NCBI GenBank assembly: GCA_029266795.1 | Contig: JAQSWE010000043.1 | Span: 1-29,487 of the forward strand | Direction of reading: 5' to 3' | DNA length: 29,487 bases | Source of the DNA: Alphaproteobacteria bacterium | GTDB lineage: Bacteria; Pseudomonadota; Alphaproteobacteria; Micavibrionales; UBA2020 | Shown: positions 7,950 to 15,876 of the stretch, one piece after another | How the letters are laid out: each line of letters opens with the position of its first letter | How positions within the stretch are numbered: the stretch's first letter is position 1 | Notes under the pieces: generated by a model | The model's database searches: none | Told to the model about the DNA's origin: nothing | Seen by the model: only the letters and a program-made list of their open reading frames with translations | Position numbers and translations under genes: made by a program

Positions 7950-8602
7950 CAGCCGCGCGCTACATCACCGTCGCCATTATTGTTGCTGCGCTGGCTGGTG
8001 CCGGTTTCCTGTTCTATAAACAGGCGCCGGCGCCTGTTGTTGTAGAAAAACCGCAACTGCCGGTCGTTCCGGCAAACGCACCGCCGCCAGCGCCGCTGGA
8101 AAAACCGCGCCTGTGGAGAGTGGCGAATGATTCCGACTGCCTGAAGGCAGAGCCACTGCGATTCGAGGCTGCCCCGCCCAAAAGTTTTTCCACTGAAAAA
8201 CCCATCGGTCTGCTGTTGACCAACACCTGCGCAACACCCCACGTCATCGCCGATATTAAATACTCGCGGACTGCGCTTGAATATGTGTCGTCGCGCTTGC
8301 CGGAAGCGGTCGCGCTGCTCGGCGCAACAGATACTGCTGCGCCCAAAATCATCACCCTGTCGCGCGGCGGTGAGCCCTGCGATGCGGCGGCGGCAACGCC
8401 ACAGCATTGCAAGCTGCTGCCATTGTCACCGAACCAGCGCGTATTCATCGCACTGCCCGACCAGTCATGGTTTCTGGTGAAGCTCGCGGATGACCGGAAG
8501 ATCACCGGTTTTTCAGGTCTGCCGCAAGACCCGAGCAAGCCTGCGCCCGTGCCGAAAATGCCGGAGATGGGTTTCGAGTTGAAAGGTGTGGGTAAGCCCT
8601 AA
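7946..8602 (+). CDS. Hypothetical membrane-anchored protein
   Basis: I do not recognise this 218-residue protein. It begins with a hydrophobic segment (about residues 6-24) that would act as a membrane anchor or uncleaved signal, followed by a Pro/Ala/Val-rich linker to about residue 55 and then a probable periplasmic domain. That domain has four cysteines (in DSDCLK, NTCATP, EPCDAA and QHCKLL) that could form two disulphides. The start is the GTG at 7946 that overlaps the stop of the acyl-CoA dehydrogenase (GTGA), implying translational coupling; no ATG gives a comparable protein. Its stop overlaps the convergent downstream gene by a few bases. Function unknown. Confidence 0.65.
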   Translation: MTAARYITVAIIVAALAGAGFLFYKQAPAPVVVEKPQLPVVPANAPPPAPLEKPRLWRVANDSDCLKAEPLRFEAAPPKSFSTEKPIGLLLTNTCATPHVIADIKYSRTALEYVSSRLPEAVALLGATDTAAPKIITLSRGGEPCDAAAATPQHCKLLPLSPNQRVFIALPDQSWFLVKLADDRKITGFSGLPQDPSKPAPVPKMPEMGFELKGVGKP

Positions 8603-9642
8603 ATACCGAGGGCGTTGCGCAGCCGCGTGAAAAACGCCGGCTTCGGCTTTTTGTAACCGGCCTTTTTATTAAAGCTCTCCGTCAGGCTTTGCGTGCGTTC
8701 CAGTATCGCATCACGCGTGGTCTGGAACTCCTCTTCCTTGAGCACTGCCGCCTTCGTCACCGTATCCTCGATCAACGCCAGCGTGGTGCGCGCTTCCTCC
8801 GGCTGTTTTTCGAAGAACAGGCGGGCGAGGTCGCTCACGGCGGGAACGGAATCATTTGCGGCGAAATACGTGCCGGCAAGTTTTTCGGTCGGGACAAATG
8901 GCGATCCCTTGCCTGTCTGCGCGACAATGTCGCGGAACTGGCTGACCGAAGACGCCTTGTTGAAGATCTTATTATGTCGCTCGAAATATTTCGCGCTGTA
9001 GCGCGGCAGGCCGTTTTCCATGATTTCGGTGAACAACGCGCGGGCGAAATGCTGTTCGTCCGGAAATGATTCCGGCGGGGAATGCTTTAGGAATTTTCCG
9101 ATACAGCCGCGCGCGCCGCCGCCCTTTGCCAGCATGGCATCGATATATTCTGGATTGCCGTTTCTCGCTTCACGCAGGGCCATCAGGGTTTGCGCGGTGA
9201 AGGCGTCTGCTTCGATCATCATGCCGATCACATGTTCGTCCTGCGCATTATGCAGCTTGCCGGCGGAAGATTTCATGTCGCCGCGGTCGATATGCTGCTG
9301 CATATGGCGCAGTTCGTGCCACAGCGTTGTCGTCATGCGCGCAATATCGCCGCGATTGGCGACGCGGATCACCGCGCCCGAAGACCCGCGCGAGAAGCGC
9401 CCCTGCACATCATCAATGCGCCCGGGGCGCACGACATAGATTTTGACACCGTGTTTTTTGGCTGATTTCAGCAGGTCATCGCCACCCGGCATGGCCGCGA
9501 CACGCGCCATGATCTCGGCGCGGGCGGCGCGGTGCGTGCCGTGCTTCCATTGCACATAGCGGTCATCGGCTGTCGCCAATAACAGTGTCACGCGCTTGCG
9601 CGCGTCTTGCAGCCACTTTTTTGGGGGCGCAGGGTTCGTCAT
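8599..9642 (-). CDS. Putative zinc metallopeptidase, DUF6782-like
   Basis: The 347-residue protein carries a zincin-type motif, HELRHMQQH (109-117, so H109, E110 and H113 fit HExxH), preceded by a hydrophobic-Thr helix ARMTTTLW. Downstream, IEADAFTAQ supplies E144 as a possible third zinc ligand in gluzincin style. I connect it from memory to the DUF6782 putative metallopeptidase family of alphaproteobacteria; this is an inference to be checked. The N-terminal 100 residues include a strand-rich stretch (VKIYVVRPGRIDD), and the C-terminal half is helical and charged, ending in a basic segment. No signal peptide is evident, so it may act in the cytosol or be exported another way. It is the last gene of the minus-strand run after dxs, from which it is separated by 70 bp. 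Confidence 0.65.
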   Translation of the reverse strand: MTNPAPPKKWLQDARKRVTLLLATADDRYVQWKHGTHRAARAEIMARVAAMPGGDDLLKSAKKHGVKIYVVRPGRIDDVQGRFSRGSSGAVIRVANRGDIARMTTTLWHELRHMQQHIDRGDMKSSAGKLHNAQDEHVIGMMIEADAFTAQTLMALREARNGNPEYIDAMLAKGGGARGCIGKFLKHSPPESFPDEQHFARALFTEIMENGLPRYSAKYFERHNKIFNKASSVSQFRDIVAQTGKGSPFVPTEKLAGTYFAANDSVPAVSDLARLFFEKQPEEARTTLALIEDTVTKAAVLKEEEFQTTRDAILERTQSLTESFNKKAGYKKPKPAFFTRLRNALGI

Positions 9643-9712
9643 GACCGCTTCATTGTTGAATATGAAGCAAGGTTAGCGCCCGAAACGCCGCGAATCAAGA
9701 CGGAGAATCAAA

Positions 9713-11626
9713 TCAAGCTTTTTTGCTGTGCGAGAGCGTTGCGGCGACACCAAGCGCGGCAACAGCCTGTTCCACGATATGCTGCGCGTTCAATTCTGCC
9801 GTGTCATATTGTTTTTGCGGCGCATCATGGTCGAGCCATGTGTCGGGCAGCGTCATCGTGCGGATTTTGAGGCCACGGTCCAGCGCGCCCTTGCCCGCCA
9901 AAAACTGCAGCACAAATGCACCGAAGCCGCCATTGGAGCCTTCTTCGACCGTAATCAGCACTTCGTGATTTTGGGCGAGGCTCAGGACCAGTTCTTCATC
10001 CAGCGGCTTGGCGAAGCGCGCATCGGCAACGGTTGCGGATAATCCCATCGCAGCCAGCTGTTCGGCGGCCTTCACGGATTCCTGCAGGCGCGTGCCGTAG
10101 CTGAGAATCGCAATCGTCGTGCCTTCGCGCACCACGCGGCCCTTCCCGATAGGCAGCGGTTCGCCGGGCTGCAGTTCCAGCCCCCAGCCTTCGCCACGCG
10201 GATAACGATAGGCGATCGGGCCTGCGTCATAGGCTGCGGCGGTTGCCGTCATATGCAGTAATTCCTGTTCGTCGGCAGGTGCCATCAATACGAAATTCGG
10301 CAGGCAGCCGAGATAGGCGATATCGAAAGACCCCGCATGTGTCGCGCCATCCGCGCCGACCAATCCGGCGCGGTCCATCGCGAAGCGTACGGGGAGGTTC
10401 TGTATCGCAACGTCATGCACGACCTGGTCATAGCCGCGCTGGAGGAAGGTCGAGTAAATCACGACGAAGGGTTTGTAGCCTTCCGTTGCAAGCCCTGCGG
10501 CAAACGTCACCGCGTGTTGTTCTGCGATGCCGACATCGAAGGTGCGCGTGGGAAATTCTTTTTCGAACAGGTCAAGGCCGGTGCCGGACGGCATGGCGGC
10601 CGTGATGGCAACGACTTTCGAGTCCTTGCGTGCTTCGGCAATCAATCCATCCGCAAAGACGCGGGTATAGGTTGGCACATTCGATTTGCTTTTCGCCTGC
10701 GCACCTGTCAGCACGTCGAATTTGGCGACCCCATGCATCTTGTCGGCGGCAGTTTCGGCGGGGGCGTAGCCTTTGCCCTTTTGCGTGACCACGTGAATGA
10801 GGATAGGGCCGTCATGAATGGTGTCGCGCACGTTTTCCAGCACGGGCAGCAGGTGATCGAGGTTATGACCGTCGATGGGGCCCACGTAGTAAAAACCTAG
10901 TTCTTCGAACAGCGTGCCGCCGGTCATCATGCCACGTGCATATTCTTCGGCGCGCTGTGCGGCTTTTTGCAGCGGCGCGGGGAGTTTCTCGGAAAACTTC
11001 TTGCCGATTTCGCGGATGCTTAAATAAGGCTTCGAGGAAATGAGGCGCGAGAGATACGCGCTCATCGCGCCCACGGGCGGCGCAATCGACATGTCGTTGT
11101 CGTTCAGGATCACGATCAGCTTGCTGTTCATCGCGCCCGCGTTGTTCATCGCTTCATACGCCATGCCCGCCGACATCGCGCCATCGCCGATCACGCAGAT
11201 GATTTTGTTGTCGCCTTTATCAAGATCGCGCGCAACGGCCATGCCAAGGCCCGCGGAAATGGAGGTGGAGCTGTGGGCCGCGCCGAAGGGATCGTATTCG
11301 CTTTCCGACCGTTTCGTGAAGCCGGATAACCCGCCGCCTTGACGCAGCGTACGGATACGGTCGCGGCGGCCGGTCAGGATTTTATGTGGATACGCCTGAT
11401 GCCCGACATCCCAGATCAGACGGTCGGCAGGCGTGTTGAAAACGTAATGGATGGCGGTCGTGAGTTCGACAACGCCGAGACCCGCGCCCAGATGACCGCC
11501 GGTGATGGAGACAGCATCGATTGTTTCCTGACGGAGTTCATCGGCAAACTGGCGCAGATCGCCCTTCTGCAACCGGCGAAGGTCGGCGGGAATATTCACT
11601 TTATCGAGGAGGGGCTTGGCGCTCAT
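9713..11626 (-). CDS. dxs: 1-deoxy-D-xylulose-5-phosphate synthase
   Basis: DXS condenses pyruvate and glyceraldehyde 3-phosphate to DXP, the first step of the MEP isoprenoid pathway, using thiamine diphosphate. The 637-residue protein is of usual length. Visible landmarks are GGHLGAGLGVVELT with His45, the ThDP-binding GDGAMSAGMAYEAMNNAG with the following NDND (about 147-178), GPIDGHNLDHL, the catalytic glutamate in VGIAEQHAVTFAAG, and the transketolase C-terminal domain. The frame is open further upstream to 11698, but the ATG at 11624-11626 is chosen because it has AAAGGA eight bases upstream and gives the standard N-terminus MSAKPLLDKVN. It lies downstream of ispA and xseB on the same strand, an established alphaproteobacterial arrangement, separated from ispA by about 200 bp containing an inverted repeat. 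Confidence 0.97.
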   Translation of the reverse strand: MSAKPLLDKVNIPADLRRLQKGDLRQFADELRQETIDAVSITGGHLGAGLGVVELTTAIHYVFNTPADRLIWDVGHQAYPHKILTGRRDRIRTLRQGGGLSGFTKRSESEYDPFGAAHSSTSISAGLGMAVARDLDKGDNKIICVIGDGAMSAGMAYEAMNNAGAMNSKLIVILNDNDMSIAPPVGAMSAYLSRLISSKPYLSIREIGKKFSEKLPAPLQKAAQRAEEYARGMMTGGTLFEELGFYYVGPIDGHNLDHLLPVLENVRDTIHDGPILIHVVTQKGKGYAPAETAADKMHGVAKFDVLTGAQAKSKSNVPTYTRVFADGLIAEARKDSKVVAITAAMPSGTGLDLFEKEFPTRTFDVGIAEQHAVTFAAGLATEGYKPFVVIYSTFLQRGYDQVVHDVAIQNLPVRFAMDRAGLVGADGATHAGSFDIAYLGCLPNFVLMAPADEQELLHMTATAAAYDAGPIAYRYPRGEGWGLELQPGEPLPIGKGRVVREGTTIAILSYGTRLQESVKAAEQLAAMGLSATVADARFAKPLDEELVLSLAQNHEVLITVEEGSNGGFGAFVLQFLAGKGALDRGLKIRTMTLPDTWLDHDAPQKQYDTAELNAQHIVEQAVAALGVAATLSHSKKA

Positions 11627-11717
11627 CTGCACTGTCCTTTTGCCGCTATATATACACTTTTTCAGGAAAATTGGTACGCCTGTGACGCTACCCGTCATGC
11701 GGGGCGACCAGCCTTCC

Positions 11718-11740
11718 TAAGCCTTGAAATACAAGGCTTA
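11718..11740. promoter_or_regulatory. Perfect 9-bp inverted repeat between ispA and dxs
   Basis: TAAGCCTTG (11718-11726) and CAAGGCTTA (11732-11740) flank a 5-base spacer. On the plus strand it is followed by TTTTAAATAT; on the minus strand, the direction of ispA and dxs transcription, it is followed by AGGAAGG with no U run. It is therefore not a good intrinsic terminator for ispA and could be an operator or an mRNA stem in the dxs leader. Confidence 0.4.
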
Positions 11741-11824
11741 TTTTAAATATATCATGCGTTGCCGTTAACCGGCTCAGCAGTTATCAAGGCATTTTGGTGC
11801 AGAAATTGTGCAGCGGATAAAGAA

Positions 11825-12733
11825 TCAGACGCGGCGTTCAAGGACGTAGCGTGCGAGATCCTTCAGCAAGTCCACGCGGCCTTCGTCGAAAACGCGGAGA
11901 TGCGAAATCGACTGGTCGACCAGCATCTGCGCACGCTGGCGCGCCTGTTCGCGTCCCATCGCGGAAACGAAGGTGGATTTCTTTCCGTCCTGATTCACGG
12001 GCTTGCCCAGTTCATGGACGTTGCTTTCCACGTCGAGCAGATCGTCGGTCACTTGGAAGGCGAGACCGAGATCATGCGCGTAGTTGCGCAAGGATTGGCG
12101 GTGCGCCGGATTTGCTTTGCCGAGGATTGCGCCCGCTTCGCAGCAGAACGCGATCAGCTTGCCGGTTTTCATGCGCTGCATGCGGCTGATGGTGCCGACA
12201 TCGAATTCCTGTTTTTCGCCGATAAGGTCGAGCATCTGCCCGCCCACCATGCCATGCATGCCGACAGCGCCGGCGAGGCTGGCGATCAGTTCCACGCGCA
12301 CGCGCGGGTCTTCATGCGTTTCGGGATCGGCGAGAACTTCGAACGCCAGCGTCAGCAGCGCGTCGCCCGCGAGCAGCGCGGTTGCTTCGTCGTATTCTTT
12401 ATGCAGCGAGGGCTTGCCGCGGCGCAGATCAGAATCGTCCATCGAGGGCAAGTCGTCATGCGCGAGCGAATAGCAGTGCACGAATTCTGCTGCAGCCGCC
12501 ACACGGCGCGCGCGGCCCGCATCGACGCCGAAAACGCGGGCGCCTTCCATGACCATGAAGGGGCGCAGACGCTTGCCGCCGCCGAGTGCGGCGTAACGCA
12601 TCGCGTCAAAAAGTTTTGCTTCCACAAGGTCGGTCGGGGGCAGCAGGCTGGAGATGGTCTTGTTGACCTTCTCGCGACACTCTTCCATTGCCTGTGAGAG
12701 TTTCGGTGACGCCTCGCGTGGTGATGGTGCCAT
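11825..12733 (-). CDS. ispA: Farnesyl diphosphate synthase (short-chain polyprenyl synthase)
   Basis: IspA elongates DMAPP with IPP to geranyl and farnesyl diphosphate in the cytosol. The 302-residue protein shows the first aspartate-rich motif DDLPSMDD (93-100), the bacterial four-residue-insert form, followed by LRRGKPS, and the second motif FQVTDDLLD (226-234). GGGKRLRP (51-58) binds IPP. The residue pattern before the first motif (VHCYSLAHDD) fits farnesyl-length products, but geranylgeranyl synthase cannot be excluded. The start ATG at 12731-12733 has GGAAGGG about ten bases upstream. It follows xseB and precedes dxs on the same strand, the usual xseB-ispA-dxs order. Confidence 0.95.
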   Translation of the reverse strand: MAPSPREASPKLSQAMEECREKVNKTISSLLPPTDLVEAKLFDAMRYAALGGGKRLRPFMVMEGARVFGVDAGRARRVAAAAEFVHCYSLAHDDLPSMDDSDLRRGKPSLHKEYDEATALLAGDALLTLAFEVLADPETHEDPRVRVELIASLAGAVGMHGMVGGQMLDLIGEKQEFDVGTISRMQRMKTGKLIAFCCEAGAILGKANPAHRQSLRNYAHDLGLAFQVTDDLLDVESNVHELGKPVNQDGKKSTFVSAMGREQARQRAQMLVDQSISHLRVFDEGRVDLLKDLARYVLERRV

Positions 12734-12816
12734 TTAAGAATGACCCTTCCAGAATGATTTTTTCTGCTGACTGTTATACCTCAAGTCGCGGAAAAATGTC
12801 ACCAATTTAGAAACGA

Positions 12817-13056
12817 TTATTCAGAAAGCCGGATCTGCTCGGTCGTGACCTTGCCGCCCTCGCCGATGGTGATCTTCTCGATCCGGCCTTGGGCTTCCTT
12901 CAGCTTGGCGTCGCAATACTTCTTCAGCGCCATGCCGCGCTCATAGCTGTCGATGGAGGTTTTGAGGTCTGAACTGCCGCCCTCCAGCGCGCGGACGATC
13001 TTTTCAAGTTCGGACAGGGCTTCTTCGAAGCTGAGTTTATCGAGTTCTTTGGACAT
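12817..13056 (-). CDS. xseB: Exodeoxyribonuclease VII small subunit
   Basis: The 79-residue helical protein matches XseB, which binds the large subunit XseA to form exonuclease VII, degrading single-stranded DNA. The family core is LSFEEALSELEKIVRALE at residues 8-25, followed by the YERGMALKKYCDAKLKEA helix (about 44-61) and a short tail. Length is normal. It sits 15 bp after gmhA and 83 bp before ispA on the same strand; xseA is not in the window, as is common in alphaproteobacteria. Confidence 0.95.
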   Translation of the reverse strand: MSKELDKLSFEEALSELEKIVRALEGGSSDLKTSIDSYERGMALKKYCDAKLKEAQGRIEKITIGEGGKVTTEQIRLSE

Positions 13057-13071
13057 ATTCCGTAAAACCCC

Positions 13072-13701
13072 TTATACCGCGCGGGCGAGGCTGTCGCCTG
13101 CTTTCGGTTCTTCCTGCTCGATATAGCCGAGATTGATTTCCAGCGCGCCGCAGAACATTTGGCCGATCGTGATGTGCATTTCCTGAATGCGGGCGGTCGT
13201 CATGGACGGCACGTTCAGCAGGATGTCACAGAGCGGCTTGATCTTGCCGCCGGTTGCGCCCGTGAAGCCCACAGTCGTGATGCCCTGTTTGCGGCATTCC
13301 TCGAAAGCGCGGATGACGTTGGCGGAATTGCCGGAGGTGGTGATGCCGATTGCGATATCGCCCTTTTTGCCGAGTGCTTCCAGCTGGCGCGCGAAGACGT
13401 AATCGAAGCCATAATCGTTGCCGATGGCTGTCAGCGCAGAAGTGTCCGTCGCCAGCGACAGTGCGGCAATCGCCTTGCGGTCTTTCTTGTAGCGCGCCGA
13501 CAATTCGGTTGCGAGGTGCTGCGCGTCTGACGCGCTGCCGCCGTTTCCGAAGAAAAACACCTTGCCGCCCGCCTGAATGCAGTCGGTTGCTGTATCCAGC
13601 AGTTTCTTGAAGGGCGCTGCCAGCTGCTGGCGCGTGAGCGCGGTCACGTCTTCATGCTCAAGGAATTCGGACTGCCAGAATTGATCAAACTTAATCGGCA
13701 T
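13072..13701 (-). CDS. gmhA: Phosphoheptose isomerase (sedoheptulose 7-phosphate isomerase)
   Basis: GmhA isomerises sedoheptulose 7-phosphate to D-glycero-D-manno-heptose 7-phosphate, the first step toward ADP-heptose for the LPS inner core. The SIS-domain landmarks are FFFGNGGSASDAQHLATEL, holding the zinc-region His and the catalytic Glu, the sugar-phosphate loop ITTSGNSANV, and near the end RIQEMHITIGQ with the conserved Gln and His. The start chosen is the ATG at 13699-13701 (MPIKFDQFW), with AGGAAG upstream, giving 209 residues; the frame extends 17 codons further but that part runs through the preceding gene. The start overlaps the 3' end of the lipoprotein-like gene by about 11 bp, implying coupling. 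A related SIS isomerase such as DiaA is the alternative, but the catalytic residues favour GmhA. Confidence 0.88.
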   Translation of the reverse strand: MPIKFDQFWQSEFLEHEDVTALTRQQLAAPFKKLLDTATDCIQAGGKVFFFGNGGSASDAQHLATELSARYKKDRKAIAALSLATDTSALTAIGNDYGFDYVFARQLEALGKKGDIAIGITTSGNSANVIRAFEECRKQGITTVGFTGATGGKIKPLCDILLNVPSMTTARIQEMHITIGQMFCGALEINLGYIEQEEPKAGDSLARAV

Positions 13702-14062
13702 TTTTGTCTTCCTTTTTCCTGTTATAAGCGAGCTGGTCGGGCGAGAGTTCATAGCCGACGACCACTTTATACCCCGAGGCCGCCTCGCGGGAGGGGACGG
13801 GGATCTTGAGTTCGTGTTCCTCGATCATCACGCCATATCCGGTATTATCGAAATCGACTTTAGTCGAAAAATTCTGGCGCTGCAAGATTTGCTGGTCAGG
13901 CGACAGGATGGCGATGAAGTAGGGGAATACCTGCTTTTTTATGTCAAGTTCAGGCTTGGTCTTGCGCGCGAGGAAGGTGATCTTGATGTCCATGGCGGCG
14001 ATGCCGGGCTTGGCGAAGCTGCAGCCCCCTGTAATGCCGCCCAGTTTGCCAAGGGCGGCCAC
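13691..14062 (-). CDS. Alphaproteobacterial lipoprotein-family protein, 5' end damaged or unresolved
   Basis: The 123 visible residues resemble, from memory, a common alphaproteobacterial lipoprotein family of unknown function whose mature part has a GRDLTDV-like motif, a Cys, PYFIAV and a closing VGYELSPDQLAYNR. Here these appear as GNGINDV, GGCSF, FPYFIAIL and GYELSPDQLAYNRK. The only start-type codon is GTG at 14060-14062, yet the family resemblance continues upstream in the same frame (STFIPVFTGNGINDV) to a stop at 14108-14110. Immediately beyond, another frame reads AKVAAIYRKD, like the segment that should precede it. No lipoprotein signal sequence is found in any frame before ispH. The gene is therefore likely frameshifted or truncated at its 5' end. 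Its 3' end overlaps the gmhA start by about 11 bp. Confidence 0.6.
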   Translation of the reverse strand: MAALGKLGGITGGCSFAKPGIAAMDIKITFLARKTKPELDIKKQVFPYFIAILSPDQQILQRQNFSTKVDFDNTGYGVMIEEHELKIPVPSREAASGYKVVVGYELSPDQLAYNRKKEDKNAD

Positions 14063-14145
14063 ATCGTTGATGCCGTTGCCGGTAAAGACGGGGATAAAGG
14101 TGGATCCTTACGGTATATGGCCGCTACCTTAGCCCCGTTAATCCC

Positions 14146-14174
14146 TCGACTCAAGTGCTTCGGCACCCTATATT
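14146..14174 (+). promoter_or_regulatory. Candidate promoter, predicted leaderless start for ispH
   Basis: TCGACT (14146-14151) and TATATT (14169-14174) are 17 bases apart. The -10 ends seven bases before the ATG at 14182, predicting a transcript that begins at or next to the start codon. The intervening bases (CCAGCCC) hold no Shine-Dalgarno sequence. Confidence 0.45.
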
Positions 14175-14181
14175 CCAGCCC

Positions 14182-15132
14182 ATGGAAAAGCCGCCGCTCA
14201 CCATATTGCTGGCAAGCCCGCGCGGGTTCTGCGCCGGCGTCGACCGCGCGATCGAGATCGTCGAAAAATCGCTGCAGAAATTCGGCGCACCCGTCTATGT
14301 CCGCCATGAAATCGTCCACAATAAACACGTGCTGGAAGACCTGCGCGCCAAGGGCGCGGTTTTCGTCAAGGAACTGGACGAGGTGCCCGAAGGCGCGCCC
14401 GTGATCTTCTCCGCCCATGGCGTGCCCAAGCGCGTGCCGGAAGCGGCCCTGAAGCGCAACATGATTTTCGTCGACGCCACCTGCCCGCTGGTCAGCAAGG
14501 TGCACCGCGAAGCGGAAATGCATCACAAAATGGGGCGGCAGATCATATTGATCGGCCATGCGGGGCATCCCGAAGTCGTCGGCACCATGGGTCAATTGCC
14601 GGACGGCGCGGTGACATTGGTTGAAACCGTCACTGATATCGAAAAACTCAATGTTAGCGATGACACGCAGATTGCCTTCGTCACGCAGACCACGCTGTCG
14701 ATTGACGATACAAAAGAGATCGTCGACGCGCTGCGCGTGAAATATCCCGCCGTCACCGCACCCAAGAAAGAAGACATTTGCTACGCGACAACCAACCGGC
14801 AGCTGGCGGTGAAGGACATCGCCCCGCGCGCGGATGCAGTGATCGTGATCGGATCGAAAAATTCATCGAATTCCAACCGCCTTGTTGAAGTCGCGAAAGC
14901 TTACGGCGCGAAGCAAGCCTTCCTTGCCGACCGCGCGGAGGATGTGCCGTGGGATGAATTGAAGGATATCCGTGTGCTCGGCCTGACCGCAGGCGCATCG
15001 GCGCCAGAAATTCTTGTGCAGCGCGTCATAGAAATGGCCCGCGAGCGCTTTGACGTATCGCTGGAAACGACGGTGGTGGCCCAAGAAACCGTCACTTTCA
15101 AGATTCCGCGCATCCTTGCTTCCATCGAATAA
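14182..15132 (+). CDS. ispH: 4-hydroxy-3-methylbut-2-enyl diphosphate reductase
   Basis: IspH carries out the last MEP-pathway step, reducing HMBPP to IPP and DMAPP at an iron-sulphur cluster. The three cluster cysteines are present: FCAGV (C17), ATCPLV (C101) and DICYATTNRQ (C200). The substrate-binding residues are also seen in EIVHN, FSAHG and GHAGHPEVVGT, including the conserved glutamate (E131), and in GSKNSSNSNRL. Length is 316 residues from the ATG at 14182. A GTG nine codons earlier is in frame, but the ATG gives the standard N-terminus, and a promoter-like -10 element overlaps the upstream region. With dxs and ispA it makes three isoprenoid genes in the window. The ispH, thrB, rnhA order that follows is common in alphaproteobacteria. 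Confidence 0.96.
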   Translation: MEKPPLTILLASPRGFCAGVDRAIEIVEKSLQKFGAPVYVRHEIVHNKHVLEDLRAKGAVFVKELDEVPEGAPVIFSAHGVPKRVPEAALKRNMIFVDATCPLVSKVHREAEMHHKMGRQIILIGHAGHPEVVGTMGQLPDGAVTLVETVTDIEKLNVSDDTQIAFVTQTTLSIDDTKEIVDALRVKYPAVTAPKKEDICYATTNRQLAVKDIAPRADAVIVIGSKNSSNSNRLVEVAKAYGAKQAFLADRAEDVPWDELKDIRVLGLTAGASAPEILVQRVIEMARERFDVSLETTVVAQETVTFKIPRILASIE

Positions 15133-15171
15133 ATTCCCGCGTATTATTTTTAGCTTATTTCAAATTACCCC

Positions 15172-15199
15172 TTGCGTTTGAAACTTGCAGCCATATAGT
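15172..15199 (+). promoter_or_regulatory. Candidate promoter for the 15270 gene
   Basis: TTGCGT (15172-15177) and TATAGT (15194-15199) are 16 bases apart, in the 137-bp gap after ispH. The predicted leader is about 64 bases and ends in a clear ribosome binding site. Confidence 0.4.
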
Positions 15200-15269
15200 G
15201 TCCCCGAATTCGGAAGAATATTCGTTAGACAGAAATCGGCACCGCCTCGCAAACGACAAAGGGGACCAG

Positions 15270-15797
15270 ATGACCAAGACCTATTGCCTGACGATCGAAG
15301 TCGAAAGCAAGAGCATGACCAACGGCCTCGGCTACATGGTCGCGTTCAATCTTCCCGGCGACGACGAAAACGTCCTCAAGCAACAGGGCTTCACCAACTG
15401 GGCCGACAAGGTGCGCGCCGCTGTGTTGCGCGCGGGCGATGCGGTCTACGACCCCGACCCCTACACGAAAAAACTGGCGATCGCGGAACTGATGAACGAG
15501 CTGTCGGACCTTAACGCCGCAAGCCCGATCCAGATCGAAGGGGCGGATGATATTCCCGCGGTGCAGATCCAGTCGGCCAACCCTTACGACAACCGCATCG
15601 AGATCAACTTCACCGACAAGGACGGCCATTACAGCGTCTCTGAAAAGGGCCTCGCCGACCTCGAGCGCCGCGCTGTGACGGCGCATGGCCATACGGGCGT
15701 GGTCGACGGCACCCGCCGCCATTTCCCCTTCACCACCCAGCAGCCCCCTGCCCTGTCGCCGCCGCGTACGCCGAAAACCCCCGGCATGCGCCTTTAA
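15270..15797 (+). CDS. Hypothetical protein, 175 aa
   Basis: I do not recognise this protein. It is 175 residues from the ATG at 15270, which has AAAGGGGACC just upstream; the frame is open to 15198 but without a comparable start signal. It opens with a strand-like YCLTIEVESKS, followed by mixed helix and strand to about residue 105, then a stretch rich in strand residues (RIEINFTDKDGHYSVS). The last 30 residues are Pro/Thr rich (PPALSPPRTPKTP) and probably disordered. No signal peptide or membrane segment is visible, so it is likely cytosolic. It sits between ispH and thrB, which are usually adjacent, so it is an insertion into a conserved neighbourhood. Function unknown. Confidence 0.72.
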   Translation: MTKTYCLTIEVESKSMTNGLGYMVAFNLPGDDENVLKQQGFTNWADKVRAAVLRAGDAVYDPDPYTKKLAIAELMNELSDLNAASPIQIEGADDIPAVQIQSANPYDNRIEINFTDKDGHYSVSEKGLADLERRAVTAHGHTGVVDGTRRHFPFTTQQPPALSPPRTPKTPGMRL

Positions 15798-15839
15798 GGC
15801 ATCATTTGACGGAAAATAACGTCTGAAGCGGGCATCGCT

Positions 15840-15868
15840 TTGCAGCATGCCGCTGTTTGCTGTATTCT
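15840..15868 (+). promoter_or_regulatory. Candidate promoter, predicted leaderless start for thrB
   Basis: TTGCAG (15840-15845) and TATTCT (15863-15868) are 17 bases apart. The -10 ends eight bases before the ATG at 15877, again predicting transcription from about the start codon. The bases between (TGCGCATC) contain no ribosome binding site. Confidence 0.4.
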
Positions 15869-15876
15869 TGCGCATC

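Noticed and set aside
11719..11750. Intrinsic terminator for ispA at the 9-bp dyad
   Set aside because: In the direction of ispA transcription the stem is followed by AGGAAGG, not a U run.
11759..12697. Plus-strand open frame opposite ispA
   Set aside because: Antisense shadow; ispA on the other strand has both aspartate-rich motifs and a good start.
13939..14595. Minus-strand open frame spanning the ispH 5' region
   Set aside because: Mostly a shadow of ispH. Only its short segment near 14110-14140 (AKVAAIYRKD) is of interest, as a possible out-of-frame piece of the neighbouring lipoprotein gene.
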